A DNA stretch of 64,000 nt from Mycetocola_B reblochoni (GTDB lineage: Bacteria; Actinomycetota; Actinomycetes; Actinomycetales; Microbacteriaceae). Position numbers and translations under genes: made by a program. The stretch is from NCBI RefSeq assembly GCF_003667525.1, contig NZ_RCUW01000005.1, positions 1 to 64,000 on the forward strand, in the 5' to 3' direction. A model generated the notes under the pieces. That model was not told the DNA's origin, ran no database searches, and saw only the letters and a list, made by a program, of their open reading frames with translations. Each line of letters starts with the position of its first letter. Within the stretch, counting starts at the first letter, position 1. Positions 1-8,940 of the stretch are shown here, piece after piece.

Positions 1-120
1 TGTTTCGGCGGCCATAGCGAGAGGGAAACGCCCGGTTACATTCCGAACCCGGAAGCTAAGACTCTTTGCGCCGATGGTACTGCACGGGGGACCGTGTGGG
101 AGAGTAGGACACCGCCGGAC
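1..120 (+). rRNA. rrf: 5S ribosomal RNA
   Basis: The first 120 bases fold as a 5S rRNA. The 5' segment TTCGGCGG pairs with the 3' segment CCGCCGGA to form helix I, and the conserved loop segments CCGAACCCGGAAG and GGGAGAGTAGGAC are present. The molecule starts at or within a base or two of the window edge, so the rest of the rRNA operon (16S, 23S) should lie to the left. It is followed ten bases later by a strong terminator. Confidence 0.95.
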
Positions 121-129
121 TTAATTTAG

Positions 130-157
130 TAGAGGCCACCCTTCGGGGTGGCCTCTA
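130..157 (+). terminator. rRNA operon terminator
   Basis: A perfect 12-bp stem (TAGAGGCCACCC with its complement) closed by a TTCG tetraloop starts ten bases after the 5S rRNA. The downstream T run is weak. Its position makes it the terminator of the rRNA operon. Confidence 0.9.
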
Positions 158-969
158 CGCATTTAACGAACTTTTGTTGCGGACTCGTCTTGGCCGGCGG
201 CAGTAGTGGCGAGTCGGCCGCATGTGTGCGGTTGCAGATGTGAGTGCGACCCTGGCTGCGCACGGCTGGCCACCTCGCCGTGACTGTGCTCACGTCGTTG
301 AGGCGCGACGCTGTGGCGGAGGGAAATGATCTCCTGCTGTGGCTCATTCCGCTCTCGTTGCTGATCGTCCAGCTCTCGTTACGGATGCGCCCACTATTGC
401 TTCGAGTCGTGTGCCTGCTGCGGATCGGCGACTGCTGCAGCGGATCGGCGACTGCTGCAGCGGATCGGCGACCGCTGCTGCGAAAGGCCTGCTGCTAAGG
501 CCCCGCGATCGGCCAGATGATGTGACCGTGAGCTGCGACGAACGGTGCGTCGAGGCATTGTCGTTGCGCTGGACCGACGGCGTCGCAGCCACGGGTGAGA
601 ATGCGTGTCGTGTCAGCGTCGTCTACTCCACCGCATGGACGGTGGCCACGCCCCGGGCAACGCGGAGTGAAGAGCACGTGGGGAACCTGGCTTGGCCATC
701 ACCTGCCGGCGTGCGGTGTGCACCGTCGACCGGTGTGCTCGGCGAGCGGGCTTTACTGGCGGGCGCGTGGGGGATCTGTGCGGAGCGCAAGATCTGATAT
801 TGAGCGGGCGTGTGCACCCGGTGGAGGAGGCGACACGTCGGTTGCCTCCCCGGTGGCCGGGTTCGAGGGGGAGGCGGGTCGCTGGGTGCTCATCCCCGAG
901 GGGCATGTGCGGTTCAGGGGCCTGCTCAACTCGACCTGGCGGAGCTCCGGCCGTGGCCTGTAGACATAC
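158..969. other. gene-poor intergenic region
   Basis: About 0.8 kb between the rRNA terminator and the terminator of the cold-shock gene. Several open frames cross it on both strands, but they overlap one another, lack ribosome binding sites and recognisable motifs, and part of the stretch is less GC-rich than its surroundings. The only clear structure is the 20-bp tandem repeat at 421-480. I support no gene here; a small unrecognised gene or RNA is possible. Confidence 0.5.
421..480. repeat. 20-bp tandem repeat, 3 copies
   Basis: The unit CGGATCGGCGACTGCTGCAG occurs twice exactly (421-440, 441-460) and once with two changes (461-480). The bases just before 421 match the end of the unit, suggesting a decayed fourth copy. 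It lies in non-coding DNA and is not CRISPR-like because the copies are directly adjacent. Confidence 0.9.
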
Positions 970-1005
970 ACATGGGGCCCGTTCCTTACGGAACGGGCCC
1001 CATGT
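970..1005 (-). terminator. terminator of the cold-shock gene
   Basis: A perfect 16-bp GC-rich stem (970-985 pairing with 990-1005) with a 4-base loop lies 35 nt past the stop codon of the minus-strand cold-shock gene. It has no strong U-tract in either direction and could work both ways. Confidence 0.85.
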
Positions 1006-1039
1006 GTTCGCACGCCGGTCGAAACCGGCAGGATGCGAC

Positions 1040-1243
1040 TTAGAGCGGACGGATGTTCTCCGCCTGAAGGCCCTTCGGGCCCTGCGTGATCTCGAACTCG
1101 ACCTTCTGGTTCTCGTCGAGGCTGCGGTAGCCGCTGCTTGCGATCGCGCTGTAGTGAGCGAAAACGTCGGGGGTTCCGTCGTCGGGGGCGATGAATCCGA
1201 AGCCCTTTTCAGCGTTGAACCACTTGACCGTACCTGTTGCCAT
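1040..1243 (-). CDS. cold-shock protein (CspA family)
   Basis: This 67-residue protein is a single cold-shock domain, a five-stranded beta-barrel that binds single-stranded RNA and DNA and melts mRNA secondary structure in the cytoplasm. It begins MATGTVKWFNAEKGFGFI and carries RNP1 (KGFGFI, about residues 13-18) and RNP2 (VFAHYSAI, about 28-35) with their aromatic contact residues. The open frame continues about 42 codons upstream, but the ATG at 1243 gives the canonical family N terminus and length and follows a purine-rich stretch (GAAAGAGAA). The longer frame is probably the long 5' leader typical of csp genes, which in relatives adjusts expression with temperature. Its terminator is at 970-1005. 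Confidence 0.95.
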   Translation of the reverse strand: MATGTVKWFNAEKGFGFIAPDDGTPDVFAHYSAIASSGYRSLDENQKVEFEITQGPKGLQAENIRPL

Positions 1244-1719
1244 GCTTTTCTCTTTCGTGAGGATCGACATCCGACCTTCGAACGTCGTTGCCGCGGTGTG
1301 TGTAACCCGCTCCTCAGAAAAGCGCACCGACACTTTGGTCGAAGCACTTGAAATACCAACGTGCAACACAGCGACGTCTTCATAGGCTAACCCATGATGG
1401 CTCGGGCGTCTGCCCCCACTTCACCGGAGTTGCAATAACCGACCGGCGAGGTCGTGGGAAGCGAGTCGCTTCGGCGACGGTGCTCGGCTGACAGGTCGAG
1501 CCGGTGCAGGTCGAGCCGGTGCAGGTCGAGCCGGTGCAGGTCGAGCCGGTGCATGTCGAGCCGGTGCAGGCCGAGGCGGTGCGGGCGCACGTGACCTGGG
1601 CTCACCTGGTGCCGATGGATGCCGTGCGGGTTGAGGCAGGGTGCGAGCCGCGTCGGTACGACAGGCGGACGAGGGCAGGGCTGAGACCGTGCGCGCTGAG
1701 ACCGTGCTCCTGGCTTGGG
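1244..1719. other. divergent intergenic region with a tandem repeat
   Basis: The stretch separates the minus-strand cold-shock gene from the plus-strand HAD gene. The part next to the cold-shock gene probably holds its long mRNA leader and promoter; I could not assign clean -35/-10 boxes. The part next to the HAD gene holds a 15-bp tandem repeat (1493-1582). Frames crossing the repeat translate to monotonous Q-V-E-P or R-L-D-L-H strings and look non-coding. Confidence 0.5.
1493..1582. repeat. 15-bp tandem repeat, 6 copies
   Basis: The unit AGGTCGAGCCGGTGC is repeated head to tail. Four copies are exact (1493-1552), a fifth has one change and a sixth has two. It ends about 140 bp upstream of the probable HAD-gene promoter. 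The 15-bp unit keeps frame, but no credible protein spans it. Confidence 0.92.
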
Positions 1720-1725
1720 TAGACT
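1720..1725 (+). promoter_or_regulatory. -10 box of a probable leaderless promoter
   Basis: TAGACT ends six bases before the GTG at 1732, placing the transcription start on or next to the start codon. No Shine-Dalgarno sequence precedes the GTG. The same TANNNT plus six bases arrangement recurs at 29997 and 46469 in this window. No good -35 box was seen. Confidence 0.5.
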
Positions 1726-1731
1726 GCAGTG

Positions 1732-2610
1732 GTGAATGACAGCGTCCCGCCGTTCGGCCTCCTCCTCGACGTCGACGGACCGATCGCCAGCCCCGTGACC
1801 CGGACCGTGGCGATCTCGAGCATCGTGACCGACCTGACCGCCCTGGCCAACGCCGGCATCCCGATAGCGTTCAACACGGGCCGATCGGACGCGTTCCTCC
1901 GCGACGTCGTCGTCGCACCGCTCGCGTCTGCGGGGCTCGGGCAGGACGTGACCCTCTACGGGATATGCGAGAAGGGCGGAGTCTGGTTCCGCATCACCGC
2001 CGCGGGGGGCTCCGAGCCGGAGATCTTCGTCGACGAGGAACTCGCGCTCCCGGCGGAGTACTCGGCCGACATCGAGCGTCTCGTCGCTGAGCGCTTCGAC
2101 GAGATCATGTTCTTCGATCACACGAAGCGTTCGATGGTGTCGGCGGAGCAGCACATCGGCACAGACGACGAGGCCTACCGCACGGCGCAGTACGACTTCG
2201 ACATGATCGCGATGGAGAAGCTCGTAAAGCTCGGCTTCGGGGTGAGCCGCGAGGACGACGTCCGGCCGGCCGCGGACGGCAGCGTCAGGTACCGCGTCGA
2301 CCCGACGATCATCTCCACCGACATCGAGTCGAGCGCGGTCGGCAAGGACACCGGGGCGGACCGCTTCCTCCAGCTGCTCGCCGAAGACGGTCGTCCGATG
2401 CCGTCCCGCTGGTACACCGTCGGCGACTCGCGCACGGACTACGCCATGGCCCAGTGGCTGCACGAGCGCGGCGAAGAGGTCAGCCACGTCGATGTGCGGC
2501 CGGCCGACGGCGTGCCGAAGACGGCCTACCCCGTGCTGACGTACGGCGACAGCATCCACGACGACGCGGGAGCGCAGTTCCTTCGCGAACGGGCCAGCGA
2601 GCTGTCCTGA
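1732..2610 (+). CDS. HAD-superfamily phosphatase-like protein
   Basis: This 292-residue protein starts with HAD motif I: hydrophobic residues followed by DVDGPIASP, whose first Asp (about residue 13) would be the nucleophile and Asp15 the acid/base. Later features fit the fold: a motif II-type Thr in FNTGRSD (about 48-54) and an acidic motif IV, GDSRTDYAMA, near residue 230, as in Cof-type and sugar-phosphate phosphatases. The substrate cannot be told. The gene stands alone. GTG at 1732 is preferred to the adjacent GTG at 1729 because of the leaderless promoter spacing. The downstream gene (lhr) converges on it, separated by a 17-bp tandem repeat and no obvious terminator hairpin. Confidence 0.8.
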   Translation: MNDSVPPFGLLLDVDGPIASPVTRTVAISSIVTDLTALANAGIPIAFNTGRSDAFLRDVVVAPLASAGLGQDVTLYGICEKGGVWFRITAAGGSEPEIFVDEELALPAEYSADIERLVAERFDEIMFFDHTKRSMVSAEQHIGTDDEAYRTAQYDFDMIAMEKLVKLGFGVSREDDVRPAADGSVRYRVDPTIISTDIESSAVGKDTGADRFLQLLAEDGRPMPSRWYTVGDSRTDYAMAQWLHERGEEVSHVDVRPADGVPKTAYPVLTYGDSIHDDAGAQFLRERASELS

Positions 2611-2653
2611 CGCCGCCGCCGGCGCTTCACGTCGCGGACGCCTCGGCCCGCCC

Positions 2654-2721
2654 GTGGCGCTGCGGCTGGCGTGGCGCTGCGGCTAGCGTGGCGCTGCGGC
2701 TAGCGTGGCGCTGCGGCTAGC
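2654..2721. repeat. 17-bp tandem repeat, 4 copies, overlapping a stop codon
   Basis: The unit GTGGCGCTGCGGCTAGC repeats four times head to tail (2654, 2671, 2688, 2705); the first copy has one change. It fills the gap between the convergent HAD and lhr genes. The CTA within the last copy (2717-2719) is the reverse complement of the lhr TAG stop, so the array includes the end of lhr, and each upstream copy carries another potential stop in register with the unit. Confidence 0.93.
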
Positions 2722-5700
2722 GTGACGCGGCGCGACCGTAGCCGCGGCGGATCCGGAAGCCCTTCGGCGTCTCCGAGAACCCCGCCCGGCGAAGGGCGAA
2801 GGCGAACGGCTGACCGATGACGAACGCACCGTTGACGACCTCGATCGTCAACTGGTCGACGCTGCCCGCGGTCACGACCCCGGAGATCACGCGAGCCGTC
2901 TGCTCCGCATCGTCTTCGTCATCGCTAAGCAGAAGCAGCGTCCGGCCACCACGCTCGAGGTAGGCCACCAGGCGCCCATCGCGCAGTACGACCATCGCCC
3001 CCGCCTTGCGCGCCGGGCGGTGGGGGGAGGCCTCATCCTCGCGGCTCGGCCAGGGGAGCGCCGCGCCGTAGGGGTTGGCCGGATCCGTCGCCGCGAGCAG
3101 CAGAGTGCTGTCGTCACGGTCGTCTGCCTCGTCGAGGCGCTCCCTCGACCTGAGCTCGTCGACGGCAGCCGAGCTGGCGAACTGGGCCGCGCCGAGACCG
3201 TCGATGAAGTACCCGCGGCGGACGCGTCCGGTGTCCTCGAACTCGCTCAGAACGCGGTAGCTGAGGGCGAAACCGCCCGGCTTCCCCTCGGCGACGACGG
3301 AGCCGCGGGTGACGACGCCGTAACGGTCGAGCAGGACCTCAGCGGTCGCTGCTGCCCGCTCCGTCGTCGTGCCGAGCCCGGGCAGCACGGACCAGCGTCC
3401 GGCGAGGCTCGGCGTGGACGCGCTCGCGGCGGCCGACCTCAGCCCCCTCGCGCGGTACACGGAGGCCCGCGCGGGTGCCGAGGCCGTCCGGTGTGCGCCC
3501 CTGCCGCTGAGCAGCGTGCGGACGGGCGCGAACGTGTCGTTGGTGATGCGCCCGGACCAGCAGAGGTCCCAGACCGCGTCGATCAGCGCGGTCGTGATCG
3601 GGCGGTCGAGGGCCTGAGCGATCTGGGAGAGGAAGAAGCCGCCTCCTCGAGCGAGCACACCGAGGACCTCGGCACCGAGCGCGCTCGGGTCGGGGCCGTC
3701 CGGTGCCGCCAGGGTCAACGGGGCGGTCTCCGCCAGGTGCAGGGCGACGAGCCCGTCGCGCCCGGACAGGGTCCCGGTCCCCGACCAGACCACCTCGCCC
3801 GCGGCCGTGAGCTCGTCGAGCATCGCCGGCGAGTAGTCCGCGACCCGCTGCGGCAGGATCAGCGACTCCCAGGCGCTCGCGGGCGCGCTCGCGCCGCTCA
3901 GCTGCTCGATCGCCCTCAGCACGCCGTCGACACCGCGCAGCTGCCCCCCGACGCCCTGCCAGCGTGGGAGGAACCGGGCGAACGCTGCGGGGGACACCGC
4001 CTCGACCTGCTGGCGGAGCGCAGCGAGCGACCGCATCCGGAGGCGACGGAGCACCCTGACGTCGCACCACTGCGACTCGTCCGGCGTGCGCGGAGCGGGG
4101 ACGTCGGGCAGGAACCGTGCCGTCGTGACCACCCCGTCGGCGGCCAGGGAGGACAGCGCCGCATGCACCGCGGCCGTGCCGAGCCCGAACGCGGCCGAGG
4201 CGGCCGCCGTGGTGAACGGTCCGTGGCTCCTCGCGAAGCGGGTGAGGAGCTCGGCGAGCGCCGAGTCGGTGACCTCCGTGAAGGCACGGGGGATCCCGAT
4301 CGGCAGCGGCACACCGAGTGCGTCGCGGAGTCTGCCCGCGTCCTCGATCGCGGCCCAGCGTGCCTCGCCGGCGACGGGGAGACGGATCGCCCTGCGCGCG
4401 GTGGCGAGCTGTTCGGCCAGCGCCTCCGCCTGCTCCGGTCGCAGCGCCCCTCCGGCCTGGTCTGTGGTCCGGTCCCCGTCGGGGCTCGCGCCGGGCGCGC
4501 TGTCGGCCGCTTCGTCCGCCCGCAGTCGGAGGGCGAGCTCGCCTGCGCTGAGCGGGCCGAGCAGCCGGAGCAGGTCGGCCGCCCCCTCGACGCCGCGCAG
4601 GCGACGATCCGGCGCCGTTCGCTGCAGCTCCGCCTCGGTCCGGAGGATCACGTCTGCGTCGAGCAGGTCGCTGAGCTCGACGGTGCCGAGCAGCTCCGCG
4701 AGGAGCGAGTTGTCCAGCGCCAGAGCCGCGGCCTTGCGCTCCGCCAGCGGGCTGTCGCCCTCGTACATGAACTCCCCGACGTAGCCGAACAGCATGCTCC
4801 GGGCGAACGGGGACGGGGTCTGCGTGGTCGTCGTGACGATCTGCACGGAGCGTGCGTTGATGCGCCTGGCCAGATCGAGCAGGGCCGGAAGCTCGTAGAC
4901 GTCCTGCAGGCACTCCCTGACCGCCTCGAGCGTGATCGGGAACTGCGGGTGGTCGCGCGCCACATCGAGGAGCTGGGCCGAACGCTGCCGCTGCTGCCAC
5001 AGCGGGGACCGCTTGCCCGGAGCGAGGGTCGGCAGCAGGAGCGCCCTGGCCGCGCACTCCCTGAACCGGGACGCGAACAGCGCTGACCCGCCGACCCGCT
5101 CGGTGACCAGCCGCTCGAGCTCGTCCTCGTCGAACACGAACAGCTCCGCGCCGGGCAGCTCGGCGTCGGTGTCGGGCAGGCGGACGATGATGCCGTCGTC
5201 CCCGGCCACGGCCGAGGCCTCGACCCCGAAGCGCTCCTCGATCCGCGCCCCCACGGCCAGGGCCCACGGGGCGTGCACGCGGAGGCCGTACGGCGAGTGC
5301 AGCAGCAGCCGCCAGTCGCCGAGCTCGTCGCGGCTGCGCTCGAGGACGAGCATCCGGTCGCTCGGGACGCGGCCGGTGGCCTCGCGCTGCTCCGCGATGT
5401 AGCCGAGCAGGTTCTGCGCGGCGAAGCCGTCGAGCCCGATCGCGTCGAGCCGGGCCGCGGCCGTCTCGCCGTCGGCGGCGTCCAGCTCGCGGGTGAACGC
5501 GCCGAGCGCCCGGCCGAGCTCGGCCGGCCTGCCGATCGCGTCGCCCTTCCAGAACGGCAGGCGGCCGGGCTGGCCGAACGCGGGCGTGACGAGCACCCGG
5601 TCGAAGGTGATCTCCTGGATCCGCCAGCTGGTCGCACCGAGGGCGATGACGTCGCCGACCCTGGACTCGTAGACCATCTCCTCGTCCAGCTCGCCGACGC

Positions 5701-7570
5701 GGGCGCCGGCCGTGCGCGTCCGCTCGGCCCGGTGCGTCGCCGCCGGCTCGACCGACCCGCTCGCCGCCGAGGGGCGCCCGTCCGCCGCCGGCTGCGTGTC
5801 ACCGACCATGAACACGCCGTACTGCCCCCTGTCGGGGATGGTCCCCCCGCTGGTCACGGCGAGCCGTTGGGCGCCCGGACGCGGGGAGAGCGTCCCCGCG
5901 TCCCTGTCCCAGACCAGTCGCGGACGCAGCTCGCCGAAGCGTTCAGAGGGGTAGCGCCCGCTGACCAGCTCGAGCGTCGCGTCGAAGGCGCTCCGCGGAA
6001 GGGTCCGGAACGGGGCGCTCCGTCGGACGGCCTCGAACCAGGCGTCGACGGGGACCGGCTCGAGCGCGGCGTGAGCGATCGTCTGCTGCGCGAGGATGTC
6101 GAGCGGGTTGCGGGGCACGGCGATCGCCTCGATCAGGCCGGCCCTCATCCGCTCAGTCACGACGGCGCTCTGCAGGACGTCGCCGCGGTGCTTGGGGTAC
6201 AGCGCACCGCGCGACACCTCGCCGACCTGGTGACCCGCGCGTCCGACCCGTTGCAGGCCGCTGGCGACGGAGGGCGGAGACTCGACCTGGACGACGAGGT
6301 CCACATCGCCCATGTCGATGCCGAGCTCGAGGCTCGACGTCGCCACGACGCAGCGCAGCTGGCCCGACTTGAGCGCCTCCTCGATCGCCGCGCGGCGCTC
6401 CTTGGACACCGAGCCGTGGTGGGCGAGCGCGAGGACGGGAGCGTCGTCCCTCTGCGGCCCCGTCTGACCGCTTCCGAGCACCTCGGCCGGAGGCCGGCCG
6501 CCCCTGACGGGGTCGGCGGGGCCGAGCACGCGGCGCTCGTAGATCTCGTTCATCCGGGCGGTCAGCCGCTCCGCCAGCCGACGCGAGTTGGCGAACACGA
6601 TGGTCGACCGGTGCGCGAGAACACGGTCGACGATGGACTCCTCGATGTGCGGCCAGAGCGCGTCGGGGGCTCCGCCGTCCTCGTCGCGCGGGGCGCCGGG
6701 GGCCGGGCCGGGGCTGGTCATGTCGGCCACGGGGACGGTGACGCTCAGCTGGAAGCGTTTGCTCGCGGCGGGGTTGACGATCGTCACGGGGGCGGCGCCG
6801 CCGAGGAAACGGGCGACCTCCTCGGCCGGGCGCACCGTCGCCGAGAGCCCGATGCGCTGGGCGGGCGCCGCGAGCAGGGCGTCGAGACGCTCGAGGGAGA
6901 CGGCCAGGTGGGCGCCGCGCTTGCTGGCGGCGATGGCGTGGATCTCGTCGATGATGACGGTGTCGACGGAGCGGAGGGTGTCCCTCGCCGCACTCGTCAG
7001 CATCAGGTACAGCGACTCGGGGGTGGTGATGAGGATGTCCGGCGGGCTCGACAGCAGGGCGCGCCTCTGCGCGGCGGTCGTGTCGCCGGAGCGCACGCCG
7101 ATGGTGACCTGTTCCGCGTGCTCGCCGGCGACAGCGGCGGCGGCCGTGATCCCCGCCAACGGTGCGTGCAGGTTGCGTTCGACGTCGACGCCGAGGGCCT
7201 TCAGCGGGGAGATGTAGAGCACCCGGGTGCCCCGTGCCCCGCCCCTCGGCTCGGAGATGAGCCGGTCGATCGACCAGAGGAACGCCGAGAGCGTCTTCCC
7301 CGACCCGGTCGGGGCGATGATGAGGGCGTGCTCGGCTCGGGCGATGGCGGCCCAGGCTGCGGTCTGGACCGCGGTCGGGGCGGCGAACACCCCCGTGAAC
7401 CAGCGTCGCGTCGCTGCGCTGAAGCGCGTGCTCAGTGCCCCCGCCGCGGACGGCTCATCGTCCGGCCCCGTGGGGGTGGCGCCCCGCGCGATCGCGTCGA
7501 CGGGATCGCTCTCGTCGTCATGCTCGACGCCGGTCTCGTCCTCGTGGTCGTCGTGCTCGGTGCGGGCCAC
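2717..7570 (-). CDS. lhr: Lhr-type superfamily 2 ATP-dependent helicase
   Basis: At 1617 residues this matches the large Lhr helicases of actinobacteria, which unwind RNA:DNA hybrids and DNA during repair. The RecA-like core is clear: Walker A APTGSGKT (86-93), DEIH box (208-211), an LSAT motif, then the second RecA domain with SLELGIDMGDVDLV and the arginine-finger motif VGRAGHQ. A long C-terminal half follows, as in the Lhr family (winged-helix and Lhr-core regions). The N-terminal 45 residues are acidic and variable. The start is GTG at 7570, only 3 nt after the stop of the upstream carboxylesterase, so the two are probably translationally coupled. Very long open frames on the opposite strand are composition shadows. 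Confidence 0.95.
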   Translation of the reverse strand: MARTEHDDHEDETGVEHDDESDPVDAIARGATPTGPDDEPSAAGALSTRFSAATRRWFTGVFAAPTAVQTAAWAAIARAEHALIIAPTGSGKTLSAFLWSIDRLISEPRGGARGTRVLYISPLKALGVDVERNLHAPLAGITAAAAVAGEHAEQVTIGVRSGDTTAAQRRALLSSPPDILITTPESLYLMLTSAARDTLRSVDTVIIDEIHAIAASKRGAHLAVSLERLDALLAAPAQRIGLSATVRPAEEVARFLGGAAPVTIVNPAASKRFQLSVTVPVADMTSPGPAPGAPRDEDGGAPDALWPHIEESIVDRVLAHRSTIVFANSRRLAERLTARMNEIYERRVLGPADPVRGGRPPAEVLGSGQTGPQRDDAPVLALAHHGSVSKERRAAIEEALKSGQLRCVVATSSLELGIDMGDVDLVVQVESPPSVASGLQRVGRAGHQVGEVSRGALYPKHRGDVLQSAVVTERMRAGLIEAIAVPRNPLDILAQQTIAHAALEPVPVDAWFEAVRRSAPFRTLPRSAFDATLELVSGRYPSERFGELRPRLVWDRDAGTLSPRPGAQRLAVTSGGTIPDRGQYGVFMVGDTQPAADGRPSAASGSVEPAATHRAERTRTAGARVGELDEEMVYESRVGDVIALGATSWRIQEITFDRVLVTPAFGQPGRLPFWKGDAIGRPAELGRALGAFTRELDAADGETAAARLDAIGLDGFAAQNLLGYIAEQREATGRVPSDRMLVLERSRDELGDWRLLLHSPYGLRVHAPWALAVGARIEERFGVEASAVAGDDGIIVRLPDTDAELPGAELFVFDEDELERLVTERVGGSALFASRFRECAARALLLPTLAPGKRSPLWQQRQRSAQLLDVARDHPQFPITLEAVRECLQDVYELPALLDLARRINARSVQIVTTTTQTPSPFARSMLFGYVGEFMYEGDSPLAERKAAALALDNSLLAELLGTVELSDLLDADVILRTEAELQRTAPDRRLRGVEGAADLLRLLGPLSAGELALRLRADEAADSAPGASPDGDRTTDQAGGALRPEQAEALAEQLATARRAIRLPVAGEARWAAIEDAGRLRDALGVPLPIGIPRAFTEVTDSALAELLTRFARSHGPFTTAAASAAFGLGTAAVHAALSSLAADGVVTTARFLPDVPAPRTPDESQWCDVRVLRRLRMRSLAALRQQVEAVSPAAFARFLPRWQGVGGQLRGVDGVLRAIEQLSGASAPASAWESLILPQRVADYSPAMLDELTAAGEVVWSGTGTLSGRDGLVALHLAETAPLTLAAPDGPDPSALGAEVLGVLARGGGFFLSQIAQALDRPITTALIDAVWDLCWSGRITNDTFAPVRTLLSGRGAHRTASAPARASVYRARGLRSAAASASTPSLAGRWSVLPGLGTTTERAAATAEVLLDRYGVVTRGSVVAEGKPGGFALSYRVLSEFEDTGRVRRGYFIDGLGAAQFASSAAVDELRSRERLDEADDRDDSTLLLAATDPANPYGAALPWPSREDEASPHRPARKAGAMVVLRDGRLVAYLERGGRTLLLLSDDEDDAEQTARVISGVVTAGSVDQLTIEVVNGAFVIGQPFAFALRRAGFSETPKGFRIRRGYGRAASR

Positions 7571-7573
7571 CGG

Positions 7574-8224
7574 TCAGGCGCCGAGCTGCTTGTCGACGAA
7601 CGCCGAGACGTCGGCGAGCTCCTGCGCCGACACGGCGTGGGCGAGGCCCTCGTAGATGCGTCCGCTCAGCGTGCTGTGGCCCGGCAGCCAGTCGGTCGTC
7701 CGCAGGATGGCGGCGGGCGAGATCACCTCGTCCGCGCTGCCGCGGCCCCAGAAGACGGCGGGGCGCAGCTCCGCGAGCTCGTCGTCGCCGTCGTGCGCGC
7801 CCTGCGCGACGAATCCGGCGAGGTTGACGGCGTAGCGGAACCGGGAGGGGGCGTGTCTCAGCAGTTGGAGGGCGGTGGCGCCGCCCTGGGAGAAACCGAG
7901 CAGCCCGACGCTGCGGAACCGGCCCTCCGCCTCGACCGCGTCGAGCCAGGCGAGCACGGCGCGGGCGGCGTCGTCGACGGCATCGGCGCGCGGGCTGCCG
8001 GGGTCGTCGAGGGGGAACCAGGCATGGCCGTCGACCGGCCACTGCGCCGTCACCGGCGCCCGGAGCGACGCGAGGACGAGCCCGGCGGGAAGCGAGGGGG
8101 CGAGACCGATGAGGTCACCCTCGTTCGAGCCGTAGCCGTGCAGGAGCACCAGGAGGTCGGCGCCCGCCCGGTCGGACGGCGCGGCCGACCACACGGTGAC
8201 GCTGTCGTCGATGGCAACACTCAT
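7574..8224 (-). CDS. alpha/beta-hydrolase, phospholipase/carboxylesterase family
   Basis: A 216-residue cytoplasmic serine esterase of the carboxylesterase/acyl-protein thioesterase type. It has the oxyanion-hole motif LLHGYGSN (about 27-34), the nucleophile elbow GFSQGG with Ser112, Asp165 in GSADEVIS and His196 in GLAHAV, giving a complete catalytic triad. The natural ester is unknown. ATG at 8224 is chosen over an upstream in-frame ATG because a GAGGAG ribosome site sits just before it and the protein then has family length. It is the first gene of a two-gene unit with lhr (3-nt gap). Confidence 0.9.
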   Translation of the reverse strand: MSVAIDDSVTVWSAAPSDRAGADLLVLLHGYGSNEGDLIGLAPSLPAGLVLASLRAPVTAQWPVDGHAWFPLDDPGSPRADAVDDAARAVLAWLDAVEAEGRFRSVGLLGFSQGGATALQLLRHAPSRFRYAVNLAGFVAQGAHDGDDELAELRPAVFWGRGSADEVISPAAILRTTDWLPGHSTLSGRIYEGLAHAVSAQELADVSAFVDKQLGA

Positions 8225-8318
8225 GGCACTCCTCGGATGGCGGACAACTCCAGCGTAGACGCAGCCCCCGACACCACCGAGAGGTGACGGGGCGCCCGGC
8301 AGACGGTATGAATGGAGC

Positions 8319-8885
8319 ATGAGCGTGCGCACCCCGGACCCCGAGCCGATCCCCGAGCCCGGCGAGACGCCCAACCCGGCGTGGCTGAGCGACATCGAGC
8401 TCGCACGGGTGCGTGAGCGCCTGCCCCTGCTCTACGTCGAGGCCATCCCCGTCCGCGTCGACGGCCTCGGTGTGGTCACAGAGATCGGCGTTCTCCTGCG
8501 GGCGACGGCCCTCGGCGAGATGACCAGGACGATCGTGTCCGGCCGAGTGCTGTACGGCGAGACGGTTCGTGAGGCGCTGTTCCGCCACCTCGAGAAGGAC
8601 CTCGGCCCCATGGCCTTCCCCCTGCTCCCTGCGTCGCCGGTGCCGTTCCAGGTCGCCGAGTACTTCCCCATCCCCGGGATGGGCCCGTACACGGACGAGC
8701 GGCAGCACGCCGTCTCGCTCGTATTCGTCGTGCCGGTGACGGGGACGTGCGAGCCACGCCAGGACGCTCTCGAGATCACCTGGATGCCCCCGGAGGAGGC
8801 CGCCTCATCCGACATCGTCGACGACATGGAGGGCGGCCGCGGCGCGCTGCTGAAGGCGCTGGTGTCCTCGCTCGGCCGGCTCTAG
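8319..8885 (+). CDS. NUDIX-fold protein with degenerate Nudix box (DUF4916-like)
   Basis: 188 residues with a NUDIX-like layout. The helix-loop-helix segment runs from Gly75 through Glu81 to Arg89 and Gly96, matching the spacing Gx5Ex7R...G. The catalytic REUxEE core reads RHLEKD, so two of the key acidic positions (usual Glu90 and Glu93) are His and Lys. Hydrolysis of nucleoside diphosphate derivatives is therefore doubtful. I recall an actinobacterial family, DUF4916, with such altered boxes, and assign it there tentatively. The N terminus is proline-rich. The gene is divergent from the carboxylesterase gene and ends at a strong bidirectional terminator. Confidence 0.75.
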   Translation: MSVRTPDPEPIPEPGETPNPAWLSDIELARVRERLPLLYVEAIPVRVDGLGVVTEIGVLLRATALGEMTRTIVSGRVLYGETVREALFRHLEKDLGPMAFPLLPASPVPFQVAEYFPIPGMGPYTDERQHAVSLVFVVPVTGTCEPRQDALEITWMPPEEAASSDIVDDMEGGRGALLKALVSSLGRL

Positions 8886-8940
8886 CCTCGAGGACGCCGA
8901 GTCGGCGTCCGCCGTGGCCAGGACACGACGGCAGGACACG

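Noticed and set aside
421..480. Possible CRISPR array
   Set aside because: Copies are directly adjacent with no spacers; it is a simple tandem repeat.
339..797. Open frame across the 20-bp repeat after the 5S rRNA
   Set aside because: No ribosome binding site, repeat-derived sequence, and competing frames of similar length; not supported as a gene.
1387..2559. Long minus-strand frame with RLDLHRLDLH-type repeats opposite the HAD gene
   Set aside because: Its repeat part comes from the 15-bp array and the rest mirrors the HAD gene, which has real motifs.
3020..8287. Very long open frames antisense to lhr and the carboxylesterase
   Set aside because: High G+C leaves long stop-free antisense frames. 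Their translations are Arg/Gly/Pro/Asp-monotonous without domains, while the lhr frame has all helicase motifs.
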